64,000 nt of DNA, taken from NCBI RefSeq assembly GCF_932294415.1, contig NC_065545.1, positions 42,880,327-42,944,326 of the forward strand. Direction: 5' to 3'. The translations under genes were made by a program, and so were the position numbers. Below are positions 26,101-38,776 of this stretch, in pieces. Under the pieces are notes generated by a model. That model had not been told where the DNA came from. It saw only the letters and a list, made by a program, of their open reading frames with translations, and searched no databases. How positions within the stretch are numbered: position 1 is the first letter of the stretch; every line of letters begins with the position of its first letter. Source of the DNA: Quercus robur. Taxonomy: Eukaryota; Streptophyta; Magnoliopsida; Fagales; Fagaceae.

Positions 26101-27302
26101 AGATGGATGTGAAAAATGCTTTCCTTAATGGGGATTTGAGTGAAGCAGTCTATATGCAACCTCCTCCTGGTCTCTCTGTTGACTCAAACAAGGTTTGTCA
26201 TCTTCGACGTGCACTTTATGGTCTTAAACAAGCTCCACGAGCTTGGTTTGCCAAGTTTAGCTCCACTATCTTTCGCTTGGGTTACACTGCCAGTCCGTAT
26301 GATTCTGGCTTATTTCTTCGTCGTACTGATAAAGGCACCATTTTGCTTCTATATGTGGATGATATGATCATAACTGGTGATGACCTCAGTGGCATTCAAG
26401 AACTCAAGGATTTTCTTAGTCAGCAATTTGAGATGAAAGATCTTGGACATCTCAATTATTTCTTAGGTCTTGAAATTACTCATTCCACAGATGGTCTTTA
26501 TATTACTCAAGCCAAGTATGCTTCTGACCTTTTATCTCGAGCTGGACTCATTGACAGCAAGACTGTTGACACTCCGGTTGAACTTAATGCGCATTTGACA
26601 CCCTCGGGGGGGAAACCATTGTCTAATCCTTTTCTTTACAGACGATTAGTTGGCAGCCTAGTTTATCTCACAGTTACTCGTCCAGACATCTCCTATGCTG
26701 TTCATCAGGTGAGCCAGTATCTGTCTGCTCCACAATCTACTCACTATGCTGCTGTTCTGCGCATTCTTCGATACCTGAAGGGCACTCTCTTCCATGGCCT
26801 TTTCTACTCAGCTCAGTCTCCTCTTGTACTTCGTGCATTTTCTAATGCTGATTGGGCAGGGGATCCCACTGATCGTAGGTCCACTACAGGTTATTGCTTT
26901 CTCCTTGGTTCTTCTATAATTTCTTGGCGAAGTAAGAAACAAACCTTTGTGGCCCACTCCAGTACTGAAGTAGAATATCGTGCCCCTGCTGATACCACAT
27001 CTAAGCTCCTTTGGCTACGATGGCTTCTTAAGGATTTAGGTGTGTCCACATCCTCTGCTACTCCCCTTTATTGTGACAACCAGAGTGCCATTCATATTGC
27101 TCACAATGATGTCTTTCATGAACGGACTAAACACATCGAGATTGATTGTCATTTTATCCGTTATCATCTTGTCCATGGTGCTCTCAAGCTCTTTTCCGTC
27201 TCCTCCAAAGATCAACTTGCAGATATCTTCACCAAGTCACTTCCTAAGGGACGCACTCGTGATTTGGTTGACAACCTCAAGCTGGTCTCACATCCACCTT
27301 GA
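23175..27302 (+). pseudogene. Ale Copia Gag-Pol polyprotein with four in-frame stops
   Basis: One frame runs from ATG 23175 to the end at 27302 without any frameshift but with stops at 23403 (TGA), 24027 (TAG), 24711 (TAG) and 25602 (TAG). Gag (UBN2-type, SWSQAMRSFLKGRMLW; AKRYSTTHGSMKYQ) ends in a CCHC knuckle, CNYCKRPNHTIETC. Protease has WLFDSACCNHMTP. Integrase has HSDVWGPF, FNDDYSRYSCIF and GTSQQNGRAKRK. RT shows ARLVAKDFTQEYGIDYEETF, YGLKQAPRAW and LYVDDMIITGDD. RNase H shows NADWAGDPTDRRSTTGYC and CDNQSAIHIAHN. All four stops can be explained by C-to-T or G-to-A changes. The element cannot make a full polyprotein itself and was probably moved by a relative. Confidence 0.93.
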
Positions 27303-27306
27303 GTTT

Positions 27307-27314
27307 GAGGGGGG
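27307..27314 (+). other. Polypurine tract
   Basis: GAGGGGGG one base before the 3' LTR, the plus-strand primer of the Ale element. Confidence 0.8.
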
Positions 27315-27315
27315 C

Positions 27316-27489
27316 TGTTAATGTATATTATATTATATTATGGGCTTTAGGCCCAATTACCTTTCTTGTATAGCACACTTGTACTTGTACTACACTTTAC
27401 TTGTACCGCACACTAACGCCTCCTATATAAGGCTCTGATGTATATTCTCTCATTATGAAATACAATACAATCTTCCAGTATTTCTAACA
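27316..27489 (+). repeat. 3' LTR of the Ale Copia element
   Basis: 174 bp, identical to the 5' LTR except for one base. It could provide a promoter reading into the remaining CDC48C exon 1, where an in-frame ATG lies at 27507. Confidence 0.95.
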
Positions 27490-28178
27490 ATGATAATGAG
27501 TTTCACATGTCAGAAGATGATGATGTTGATACTAGCAAGGCTGAGAATAAGATTGAACAAATGGGTAGTGATAATGCTAATGGGGAGAGAGTGAAAGTGG
27601 AAGTGGATGCTCAAGCTCAAGTTCAAGCTCAAGCTCATTCTCAAGCTCAAGCTCAACCTCAGAAGAATGGTAATGGTCATGGTAATGGGGAGAGGGGAAT
27701 AATGGGGCCGAGGTTTAAGGATTTTGGAGGGATAGATAGTGTAATTGAAGAGTTAAAAATGGAGGTGATTGTGCCATTGTACCATAGAGAGTTACCGAGG
27801 TGCCTTGGAGTCCAACCCATATCCGGGATTTTGTTGCACGGGCCACCCGGTTGTGGCAAGACCAAATTGGCTCATGCCATTGCCAACGAGACCGGGTTTC
27901 CATTTCATATGATTAGCTCTACTGGGATCATCTCTGCTGTCTCTGGTATGCATTTCCTTTTTATCATTATTATTATTTCTTTTTTAAAAAAAAAAAAAAA
28001 AAACACTCTAGCCTGGTAATTAAATCTTATGGGCAATCACTCCACCACTAGTTGTCGAGTAATTGAGGGGCATTCACCCCTAATGGGATAAATAGTTTAT
28101 GCTCATTCCCAAGATCAATTATTATCATTTTATAAGATAAGAGTTCAATAATTGTTAAATTTCCTAAAGGGATATATA

Positions 28179-28428
28179 GGGTCCATTTGGATTGAACTTA
28201 TTGTTACTGAAATTGAAAACTGAAAACTGAAAATACTGTAGCAAAATAATTTTTAAATGTGTGAATAGTATTGTGAGACCCATGAACAGTGCATAAACAG
28301 AACATGAACAATGCGTGAACAGTGCATAAACAATATTTTTTGTCCCCGACATGATTTTACTATTCACGCACGGGGAAAAAAAAAACTTGAAAATGCAACG
28401 CACTTTCAGCTCAATCCAAACGCTCTCA
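28179..28428. mobile_element. MITE, GGGTCCGTTTGGATT family, copy in CDC48C intron 1
   Basis: It starts GGGTCCATTTGGATTG and ends CAATCCAAACGCTCTC, with internal TACTGTAGCAAAATAATTTT and GTGAATAGTATTGTGAGACC shared with 7629-7889 and 9158-9675. ATA stands on both sides and may be the target duplication. It is intronic and would be spliced out. Confidence 0.6.
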
Positions 28429-29392
28429 TAAGGTCATGGATTTGAAAGCTATGATCTCGGGGCCACCTTGAAGGGATTCCTTCTTGTACTTACTCGGTAT
28501 GTGTATGAAGTAACATCTACTAAATATTCAAGTGCTTGAAAAACTTTGGAACACCCTAAGAGTGTACACCTTTGATTAATAGGGTGGTAAGGAATTTGTG
28601 AGTAAGGGGACTTAAAGCCTGCTTTGGATTCTACCAGTATCGTTCATCAATTTAATTTTTAGGGAAGTGATTCTTGTTAGATGCAGATTTTTCAATTTAA
28701 AGACATGAATAGGTTCATTATCTCGGGCCTCGGCATTCAAAAATGATTAATTTTTCCTAGTTTTTGGCATAATTTCTCATTTTTATCCCCCTCTTCTTGC
28801 ATTGGGCTTAATTGTTTGAGAAGCAGCTACTTTTTTTTTTCCTAAAAATTAGAAGTCCTATAGTTGTTTCTCATTTGATGGATATTTCAGGTGCAGCAGA
28901 GGAAAATATTCATCAGCTTTTCTCTAGAGCATACAACATTGCACCGTCAATTTTATTTATTGATGAAATTGATGCAATTGGTTCTAAAAGAGAAAATCTA
29001 AGAGATATGGAGCGACGAATTGTGACACAGTCGATAACTTGCATGGATGTACTTCAGAGACTATACCAGGCACATGCTAAGTCAAACTCAGAAAGTTCTA
29101 ATACGAAACCTGGCTATGTGCTTGTAATTGGAGCTACCAATAGGCCTGATGCCCTTGACCCTGCACTAAGGATGCTTGGACGATTTGACCGTGAGATTGC
29201 TATAGGTGTTCCAGATGAAACTGGAAGGCTTGAGATTCTTTCTGTACTTACACGCAATCTTAAATTGGAGGGTTCTTTCAATATTCTCAATCTAGCAAGG
29301 TCTACGCCTGGTTTTGTTGGGGCTGATTTGGCTGCCCTGGCTAACAAGGCTGGTAACCTTGCCATGAAGAGAATTATTGATGAAAGAAAGTC

Positions 29393-29790
29393 TGAGCTAT
29401 CTAAATATTCTTCTATAAATGAGGAGCATTCTGAAGAGTGATGGAGGCAACCATGGTTGCCTAAAGAGATGGAAAAGCTTGCCATCACAATGGCTGATTT
29501 CGAGGTGCTTTTGTCTTTCTATTTCCTTATCGTTTTGTATCTAATATGCTCTCATTTATTCACTTGCTTACATTTCTAGGTAAGTGAATTTTGAGCTATC
29601 TAAATATTCTTCTATAAATGAGGAGCATTCTGAAGAGTGATGGAGGCAACCATGGTTGCCTAAAGAGATGGAAAAGCTTGCCATCACAATGGCTGATTTC
29701 GAGGTGCTTTTGTCTTTCTATTTCCTTATCGTTTTGTATCTAATATGCTCTCATTTATTCACTTGCTTACATTTCTAGGTAAGTGAATTT
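29393..29790 (+). repeat. Perfect 199-bp tandem duplication over the exon 2/intron 2 boundary
   Basis: 29393-29591 and 29592-29790 appear identical. The unit includes the last 112 bp of CDC48C exon 2 (with its TGA stop), the GTGCTT donor and 87 bp of intron. Exon 2 thus has a second 3' end and donor. Because both copies carry the TGA, the stop predates the duplication. Identity over 199 bp points to a very recent event. Confidence 0.92.
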
Positions 29791-29841
29791 TGGTCAGGTG
29801 AATACAAATTTTATATTTTTTTATATATTCTATTTTCAGTA

Positions 29842-30309
29842 TGTTGATGTAGGCCATGTGGCTTGAATTGCCAAAGCCCAATTTGGTCTTCTAAATCAAA
29901 TACAAGTAGTATTAGGAAACCGAATACAACTAGGAATATAATTCCTAGTAATAGCTGACCTATAATATATATATATATATATATATTAGGTTTGGGTTGA
30001 AAAAAAAATACATAGAGAGAATTAGAGTAATTCCTAACCCTAGCAGCAACCACATAAGAAGAAGAATAGTGTTTTCTTGTCTTGTGGGTGAGAGAGAGCT
30101 AGGGTGTATTGGGAATTGGGTTTCTTGAGAGTATTCTTTTGCACTATTGTATCTCCCTAATTTTTATAGTGAAATTTCTCCGTCGTCTCCATGGAGGTAG
30201 GCAGTTTGCCGAACCACGTAAATTCTTGTATTCTTTGTGTGTACTTGTTATTTGATTTCTGCTTATTTACTGTTATTGATTTGAGTCCTGGGGTGCTATC
30301 TGCACAACA
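29842..30309 (+). repeat. 5' LTR of the Tork Copia element
   Basis: 468 bp with a TA run near 29967. A TGGTAGCAGAG (30312-30322) two bases later is a one-mismatch version of the initiator tRNA-Met primer site. Confidence 0.92.
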
Positions 30310-30342
30310 AGTGGTAGCAGAGTAAGGTTAGGATTCAATCCT

Positions 30343-32881
30343 TTGAATACAGTAAAGATGTCAAGCACAAAGTATGATGTAGAGAAGTTTTGTGGTAAGG
30401 GAAATTTTTCACTTTGGCAAAGGCGGATGAAGGATCTCCTAATTCAACAAGGAGTTCATAAGGCCTTGCTTGGGAAGGAGAAGAAACTGGAAACGATGAA
30501 GGATGTAGAATGGGTAGAGATAGATGAGAAAGCAGCTAGCGCTATTCGTCTTAATGTAGGTGATGAGGTCATTCACAACATCCTAGAAGCAAAGACCGCA
30601 AAGGAGGTTTGGGAAAAACTAGAAGGTCTTTATATGAGAAAGAATTTGACGAACAAGTTGTACGTGAAGAAGCAACTGTATAGTTTGCATATGAAGGAGG
30701 GTTCTGATCTGTTGGAGCATCTCAACATGTTTAACATTTTGAACATCCAACTGTCAAGTTTTGGGGTGAATTATGAGGACGAAGATAAAGCGTTACTCTT
30801 ATTAACGTCGCTTCCTATTTCTTTTGATCATCTAGTGACTACGTTGATGTACGGGAAATAGACTATAATACTCGAGGAGGTGACTAGTGCTCTCTTGTCA
30901 CATATAAAGATGAAGCAAGATGGTAATGGTTCTCAGGCTGATGGACTTATTGTAAAGTTTGAGTCAAGCAATAGAGGTAGAAGCGAGTCAAGAGGACGGA
31001 ACTCCAACAGGAACATATCACAGTCTAAATCACGTGCAAAGAAAGACGTAGAGTGCTTTTATTGTCACAAGAAATGGCACTATAAGAATCAGTGTAAAGA
31101 GTTGAAAGAGCATTTAAAGGAGAAGAAGAATGGAAAGAAGCCCCTAGAATCAGCTAGTGTTGCTGAAGAAATATCAGATGACAGTGAAGTTGGTGCAGAT
31201 TTACTTTCAGTCTCATCAAGTAACAATGTTTTATTGGAATCTTGGGTTTTAGATTCAGCATACTCATATCATATGACTCCAAAGAAAGATTGGTTTGACA
31301 CGTATAAGCCTTACCACAGTTATGGTCCAAATGGGTAATGATGCTACATGCCCAGTTATTGGGATTGGTACCATGAAGATCAAGATGTTTGATGGAGTTG
31401 TGAGAGTTCTTAGTAATGTCAGACATGTTCCAGATCTTAGAAAGAATTTAATTTCTTTAGGAGTGTTGGATGATTTGGGTTATTCATACTCATCAAAGGG
31501 TGGAATCATGAAGATTACCAAAGGTGCTTTGATGGTGATGAAGGGACAGAAAATAAGCACGCTTTACAGATTGATTGGGAACACAGTTGTAGGCAGAGTT
31601 GCAGTCACCACTCCGGTGGAGTCCAGCACTAACGACACAAAATTATGACATATGCGACTTGGCCATATTGGTGAACGTGGTATGTTAGAGTTGCACAAGA
31701 GAAATTTATTGAAAAGGGTGAAGACATGCAAGCTAGACTTCTACAAGTATTGTGTGTATGGGAAGCAACATAGAGTCAATTTTAAGATAGGCTCTCATAC
31801 AAGTAAGGGTGTTCTTGACTACATTCATTCAGATGTTTGGGGTTCAGTATCAGTTTCTTCTCATAGCGGTGCTCAGTATTTCGTCAGTTTCATTGATGAC
31901 TACTCTAGAAAGGTATGGATTTATTTTATGAAGCATAAGTCTGATGTGTTTGGCATATTTAAAAGGTGGAAAGCACAGGTTGAGAATCAGAGTGGCAGGA
32001 AAATAAAATATCTTAGAACAGATAATGGACTAGAGTATAGAGATAAAGAATTCATAAGATTTTGTGAATTAGAAGGCATTACTCGTCACTTCACAGTTAA
32101 AGGAACTCCACAACAGAATGGGGTTGCAGAGAGAATGAACAGAACCTTAGCAGAAAGAGCCAGATGCATGAGATTGAATGTAGGGTTGCCTAAGGTGTTC
32201 TGGGCAGAGACAGTTAACACAGCAAACTTCATTATTAATAGATCTCCATCTTTAGCCATTGATTTCAAGATTCCAAAAGAGGTTTGGTCAGGTAAACCAG
32301 TTGATTATTCGAGTCTAAAAATCTTTGGTTGTCCAGCTTATGTGCATGTGCAGAGTGGAGAGCGTTCTAAATTGGATTCGAAGTCAAGAAAATGTGTATT
32401 TCTTGGTTTTGAAAAAGGTGTTAAAGGCTACAGGCTTTGGGATCCAATCTCAAAGAAAACAGTGACCAGCAGAGATGTCATATTTGATGAAGCCTTTATG
32501 TTGAAACAGAATGAAGCAAAGACATGTGATGATAGTCCACAGGAGAAATTAACTGTTGAGGTGGAGCTTGACGAGAATAGTTCACCTAATGATAAGGGTG
32601 ATGTTGAGATTGATCCACAGCAGCAACAAGAAGAGTCTTATTCAATTGCTAAAGGTAGAGAGAAGTGGGTTCACAAAGCACCACAGAGATATGGCTTTGA
32701 AGACATGGTTAGCTTTGCTCTCATAACTAGTAGTGGAGATCCATTGTCTTACAGGGATGTAGAAGAGATGGGGTCACTACAGAAGAATAAGACTTGGGAA
32801 TCTTCTAGTATGTTGACAAAGTCAGTTCCAACAAATAAGTTCAAGAGCTACTTGGACTTGGTTGATGTTTGCAGCTTGTAA
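30343..32881 (+). pseudogene. Tork Copia Gag-protease-integrase remnant
   Basis: Gag begins near ATG 30358 (KYDVEKFCGKGNFSLWQRRM), as in Tnt1-like elements, and is interrupted by TAG at 30859. A CCHC knuckle (CFYCHKKWHYKNQC) lies near 31051-31092, with Trp where Gly is usual. Protease reads WVLDSAYSYHMTP near 31240. A frameshift between about 31310 and 31336 changes frame, and TGA at 31646 interrupts just before the integrase zinc region. Integrase follows (HSDVWGSVSV, FIDDYSRKVWIYFMKHK, RTDNGLEYRDKEF, GTPQQNGVAERMNRT). At about 32800 the sequence jumps from EMGSLQKNKTWE, which precedes RT in relatives, to MLTKSVPTNKFKSYLDLVDV, the usual C terminus. RT and RNase H are thus cleanly deleted. 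Confidence 0.9.
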
Positions 32882-32957
32882 GCCCTTATGGGCTAAGGTA
32901 GAGGCGATGGAGGAGTTTGCTCGTGTAGCTTGATCAATTCAAGCCAAGGTGGAGATT

Positions 32958-33429
32958 TGTTGATGTGGGCCGTGTGGTTTGAATTGCCAAAGCCGAATTT
33001 GGTCTTCTAAATCAAATACAAGTAGTATTAGGAAACCGAATACAACTAGGAATATAATTCCGAGTAATAGCCAACCTATAATATATATATATATATATAT
33101 ATTAGGTTTGGGTTGAAAAAAAAAAATACATAGAGAGAATTAGAGTAATTCCTAAAACCCTAACAGCAGCTGTATAAGAAGAAGAATAGTGTTTTCTTGT
33201 CTTGTGAGTGAGAGAGAGCTAGGGTGTATTGGGAATTGGGTTTCTTGAGAGTGTTTTTTTGCACTATTGTATCTCCCTAATTTTTATAGTGAAATTTCTC
33301 CATCGTCTCCGTGGAGGTAGGCAGTTTGCCGAACCACGTAAATTCTTGTGTTTTTTGTGTGTGCTTGTTATTTGATTTCCGCTTATTTACTGCTATTGAT
33401 TTGAGTCCTGGGGTGCTATCTGCACAACA
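32958..33429 (+). repeat. 3' LTR of the Tork Copia element
   Basis: 472 bp, matching 29842-30309 with about twenty differences. Purine-rich AAGGTGGAGA immediately before it is the likely polypurine tract. Confidence 0.92.
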
Positions 33430-35012
33430 CAGTACTTACCCATTATGAATCAATCCTGTCTCATCACTCTAATTTAAGTGTGAAAGTTGAAAATGTGGAG
33501 ATAACACTGTAGATATTTAGTTTTTTTTTTTATTTTTTTTATTTTTAGTGTTTTTAGCCACTGTCATACTGTATGTCTACCTTTTGGTGATCAAGACTGA
33601 CAATTTTGATTGTATTGAAGGCTTTTGCATTTTAGAAAATGTCAATACAATTCTGCTAGTTTGTTCTTGTTTAGTGATTTTCTTAAATGATGATGCAAAT
33701 TGCTATTATGTGGTGTTCTGCAGGAAGCAGTTAAAATGGTTCAACCATCATCAAGAAGAGAAGGATTCTCTACCATTCCTAATGTAAAATGGGAAGATAT
33801 CGGTGGGCTTGATTTCTTAAGAAAGGAGTTTGAGCGTTACATAGTTAGACGTATTAAACATCCAGAGGATTATGAGGTATTAACAATAATTGTTTTCTCA
33901 TTTATTATGCTGCGTGTGTGTATGTGTGTCTCACTTTGCAAGACTTCATTGGAAGTTTAAACAGAAAGCGTACGAGGGCTCTTCAAAGGAAGAACCTATA
34001 TCTGTAAATGATATATATGTACATACATATATGCATAGAGGGATGGATGGATGGAACGGTTGAGAAGTTTGAAAATATATGTTTCACTGACATGAAGGTA
34101 AATTTATCTTCTAGTTTGCTTCAACCAGTATTTCCCACTAAATTATGTTAGCTGAATTTCCTTGGGAAATTGTTGAGGTCTAGAGAATCAACTAGTCAAG
34201 AGATTAAAGCTAGGCAAGCAGCCCTGCTCCATTGCAGGAATCATGCCACTGGATATGCCTGGAGATTATCAAAATAGTATCTCCATAGTGATATTGAAGT
34301 TTTACTTTTGATATTTGGGTTAGGAATCGTAGAAGTATGTTAGAACAGGTGTTTCTTATTAGAAGAATTACCGGCAGGTCAATTCAGGCTGTTCATGATA
34401 AGGACTGTGTAGGATTCATTAAAATTTCCCATTTCCAGGTTAGCTTCACATTCGAGGGATGTCGTTCTATGAACGTCAATAGAGCTACAAATTTTATTTA
34501 GATAACGATGCCAACTAAGCTATCTTGTCTCTCATGTCAAGGTTCAAGGTTCCTTGGGCAAGGACATTCTATGTCTGAAGATGGCATAGTCAATGATGCG
34601 ACTGAAATCATGTTATAGGTAAGAAGAATGCTGTACACAGAGAGACTGCTAATTTAGTCTTTCACCCCCACTACACACGCACAGATCAAAATGCATATTG
34701 TAGTGGATTACTTTAGAAAGGCGAGGAATAATGGTGATATTTGCTGTCTATTCATCCTGTGCAATTAGTTTGCCAATCTGGAATTCCATTTTGACATAGT
34801 TTCTCCGGCAGGTTTACACTTCTTGATATGCTTGAGTTTCACTTGTAGCAAAGGAATCTTTATTTTTTCTGATTCTTGTGTTCTATTTCTTCTGATGGTA
34901 CCTTAATTAAATTTGGAGCCCTGCACTTCATTTATTAGAAACTTCTTTGAGTTCTTCTTGAAGGCGTAGAAGCCTAGAAGCTACATTCTAAATTGCTGAT
35001 CCCGCATCATGA

Positions 35013-35156
<144 letters not shown>

Positions 35157-35347
35157 TGATTTTCCCTTTCCATTCTGTCCGTGTATCTGCAATGTTTGAT
35201 ATATTTTCATAATGGTGTTTAGTACATTGGTATCGTGAGAATCAAGTTGCACTCTGTTAGAAAAATAAATGTACTCGTAATTGTATTTTTGTTTGATTTT
35301 GATTTCAAATACTTACTTGGATGGTCATGGTTTTTGCTGATGGTTAG

Positions 35348-35578
<231 letters not shown>

Positions 35579-37391
35579 TGACGGAGTTTTTTTTTCTTCT
35601 AGAATATGACTTCTTTTGATCTTTAACAATTCTTATGACTTACTGAGTAAATTCAATTATAAATTGGTAAATAAGGTTTTCTGGGCGGAGGAATGCGTTT
35701 TTCCCATTTTCAAGAACACATTAAATGCAAACTATCTTACCTTTTCCCTTTGCCAATATACTTTTTCTTTAGACTATCTTGTGCTTGTAATATGAGGTAG
35801 ATTTTTCGTAATGAAGTCATTTACTTATCCACCCCCTCCCCCCCACCCCAAAAAAAAAAAAAAGGTTTTAGACTAGTCCAGTGTCTAATTGACTCTCTTG
35901 TCTAATGGAATTCAAGAGTTAATGTGGATTGACTCTCGAACTAGTTTTTTGAACTGGTACTGTCTTCTTCAGCAATCAAGGCATTAAGATTCTCTCCTAG
36001 GAAAGCTTGAAATTTCAGTTTTACAACTGTTTTTTTGAAGCAGATAGTTAACAGTTATAAGAACCAACTTATGTTGTCACCACGAGATATCATCATACAA
36101 AAGTTTCAGAATAGTAAAAGACAACAAAGCAGAAACCAACAGAATTCTAAATTCCTCAGTTTAATAGAATGGCAAGTATGATGCATCTTCTTAATAAATT
36201 AAGTTGACCTTATAGGGTCTCTTTAGGCACTTGTTTAATATTAATACATGATATATGTTTGAAGCAAAAGCAAGTCAATTAGTGTATCATATTAGAGATG
36301 TATGCGGAATTGCCATTTAGTAATTGTTCATTTCTCCTTGTCATTTCACTAGGTTTTCTTTCATGATCATATAGATGAAATCTAATGGATTTGATGGGTA
36401 GGAGTTATGTTGTGGTCATTAATTTTTCTCTGCTTTTTTGAGATGGTTTTATCCCCCATGATTTGTAGGTGGACGCTTTGACAACAAATCGTGGTACAGA
36501 AGGGGGATGGATTGTTGAACGGCTACTGAACCAGGTCAAATAATCTCCAGAGGGAGCCTGAATAAAACCATGCTTCCCTACTTATTATGTTTTTTTGTTT
36601 ACCAATTTATATTCCATTATTGATGAAATATTCCCATTGCCTGCAATTGCAGTTACTTATAGAATTAGACGGTGCAGAGCAGCGGCGGGGAGTTTTTGTC
36701 ATTGGTGCAACAAACAGGTAAAACTCAACATTTTTTATTTTTACTTCAATTTGTTCTAATGACTATAACCTTATTGATACCTTCCTGTTGGCATCTCATT
36801 TGGCAGACCTGAGATGATGGACCGAGCCATCTTACGGCCTGGTAGGTTTGGTAAACTTCTTTACGTTCCTTTGCCCAGTCCGGATGAGCGTGGAAAGATC
36901 TTAAAAGCTCTTGCAAGGAAGAAGCCTATAGATGCCAGTGTGGATTTGAGTTCTATTGGGCGAATGGAGGCCTGTGAAAATTTTAGTGGAGCTGATCTTG
37001 GAGCACTGGTTTGTCTATACTGGAATACATGTGTGTGTGTGTGTAGGGGTTTCAGATGAATGAATTGTCTAAATTTCTACTATTGACAGATGAATGAAGC
37101 TGCAATGGTTGCTCTTGAAGACAGACTGAAATTAACTGAGAGCACTTTAGATGCAGCTTCTTTGACAATCAAATCAACACATTTTGAGAGAGCAGTAGGT
37201 CAAATCTCGCGTTCTGTGTTAGACAAGGTATGATTCATTCTGTTTTTTTTTTCTTATTTTGTCTAGTGCAAGGATACCTGAGACTTGATTATAAACCAAT
37301 TGATTTTTTTAAAAGCCTAACATCTCTTCTATTTGGCGAACAGCAAAAACAATACTACCAAATGTTGTCTGAGAACTTAAAGGCAGCATGA

Positions 37392-38776
37392 GAAGAAGAA
37401 TCATTAACTAACTTTCTAATGTACCATGGCTGTGGATTCGATACTCAATCCAATATTGACGATCGATGGCATTGTTGAAATGTTATGAAAAAAATAAAAG
37501 ACACTTTTGATGTCAAAAGTGAAAAACTATTTTGGTCATTTGCTTTGTAGCAAGTAAACCTGCATTCCCCTTACTGGGCGAAGAAACTTTGAGATTACAA
37601 TGTTTTTGGGATATTTCATTTTTAACTTTATTTAATTTCTTATGCAATAGTCAATTCCCCTTATTGGGGAAGAAACTTTGAGATTACAATGTTTTTGGGT
37701 TATTTTATTTTTTACTTTATTTAATTTCTTATGCATTAGTCAAAAGATAAAACAAAGACACACAGTTAATTACATCTCTTAAATTAAAAAAGAATGGAGA
37801 TCAAAATTAAACTGGAGAGTTTTAGATGATGTACATTAATTATAAAAAGAGCTAAGGCAAAACTTAGGAAGCTGGGGGGGGGGGGATAAATAAAAATCCA
37901 AATCATTGTTTCCTAGGATTTCTTTCAATCGTTTGTATAATCTAAAAGCTGAAAAAAAAAAAAGCTTGTAAAAAAATCATATTTTTCAAACAAGGCGGTG
38001 CTATTTGTAAGGTCTAATCTTGTAACCATTTTTTATTAATTGAAAATCGTTTATGTATTTTTGAATGTTTTTGGTCTAGTTGAAAAATAATTTTATAGTG
38101 TATATAAAAAAAAATTTCCCCAAAGCAACATCACAACTAACCTCTCCCTCCAACATTACTGTACTCTTCCATCCAAATTGGACATTAGTATAACTTTTAG
38201 GTATGTATACATTTAAAATAAAATCTTAAATATATATGCTTAAAATAAAATCTTAAGGATGTATACTTACAAAAATAAGGGGAAATCGGAAATTACATTT
38301 TGTCCACCTGTAGTTTGCTCAAAAAACAATTTGCCTACATATGATTTAAAAATTAGCACTTTATTAGCTCTTTTTGTCTCCAGTTATCCACTTTTAAAAA
38401 TAGGGGTAAATCTGTATTTTTACTACCATTTTACGTTTCTCTCCTCTCAAAACATAAAAAACTAAAAAAATCAAGAGAAAAGAAAATCTAAAAGCTAGGT
38501 TTTGTAAAAATTATGTTTGAATTTTTTTTTCTTTCTTTCTTTTTACTCACTAAATTAGTTGATTAATACTTTTGGGGAGGGGGTGGTAGAGGAACTCTTA
38601 TTTTTTAGGTACAATCTTAAGATAAAGTATAAAATATTCAAATGTATAAAAAAAAAATTAAAACAAATTAGTAGGCTACTGATAGACAAATCAAAATGGT
38701 GACAATGATTTTGGCCTATGAGAGTTTTTCTTGATTTTTTGATTTTTTTTATTTTGCTCAAAGGAAAGATATTATT
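37392..38776. other. Intergenic, 3' of CDC48C
   Basis: The first 100 bp are probably CDC48C 3' UTR. A 90-bp unit (ATTCCCCTTAYTGGG to TTTCTTATGCAWTAGTC) is present twice in tandem at 37564-37743. A run of 10 G lies near 37875. Otherwise AT-rich with no gene. Confidence 0.55.

Larger units (their letters stand above)
22350..27489 (+). mobile_element. Ale-type Copia LTR retrotransposon in CDC48C exon 1
   Basis: Two 174-bp LTRs (22350-22523 and 27316-27489) start TGTTAATG and end TTTCTAACA and differ at a single base (T versus C near 22446/27412). ATGAT stands on both sides (22345-22349 and 27490-27494). A primer site follows the 5' LTR and a polypurine tract precedes the 3' LTR. Removal with one ATGAT restores the CDC48C frame exactly. 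The order gag, protease, integrase, RT, RNase H is Copia; the short LTR and gag type suggest the Ale (Retrofit/RE1-like) lineage. LTR similarity says the insertion is recent. Confidence 0.97.
29842..33429 (+). mobile_element. Tork-type Copia element with deleted RT/RNase H, in CDC48C intron 2
   Basis: LTRs at 29842-30309 and 32958-33429 start TGTTGATG and end TGCACAACA. CAGTA flanks both sides (29837-29841 and 33430-33434). Roughly twenty base differences plus small indels between LTRs make it clearly older than the Ale element at 22350. At 3.6 kb it is about 2 kb short of a full Copia element because the RT and RNase H region is missing. It sits in sense orientation in intron 2. Confidence 0.95.
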
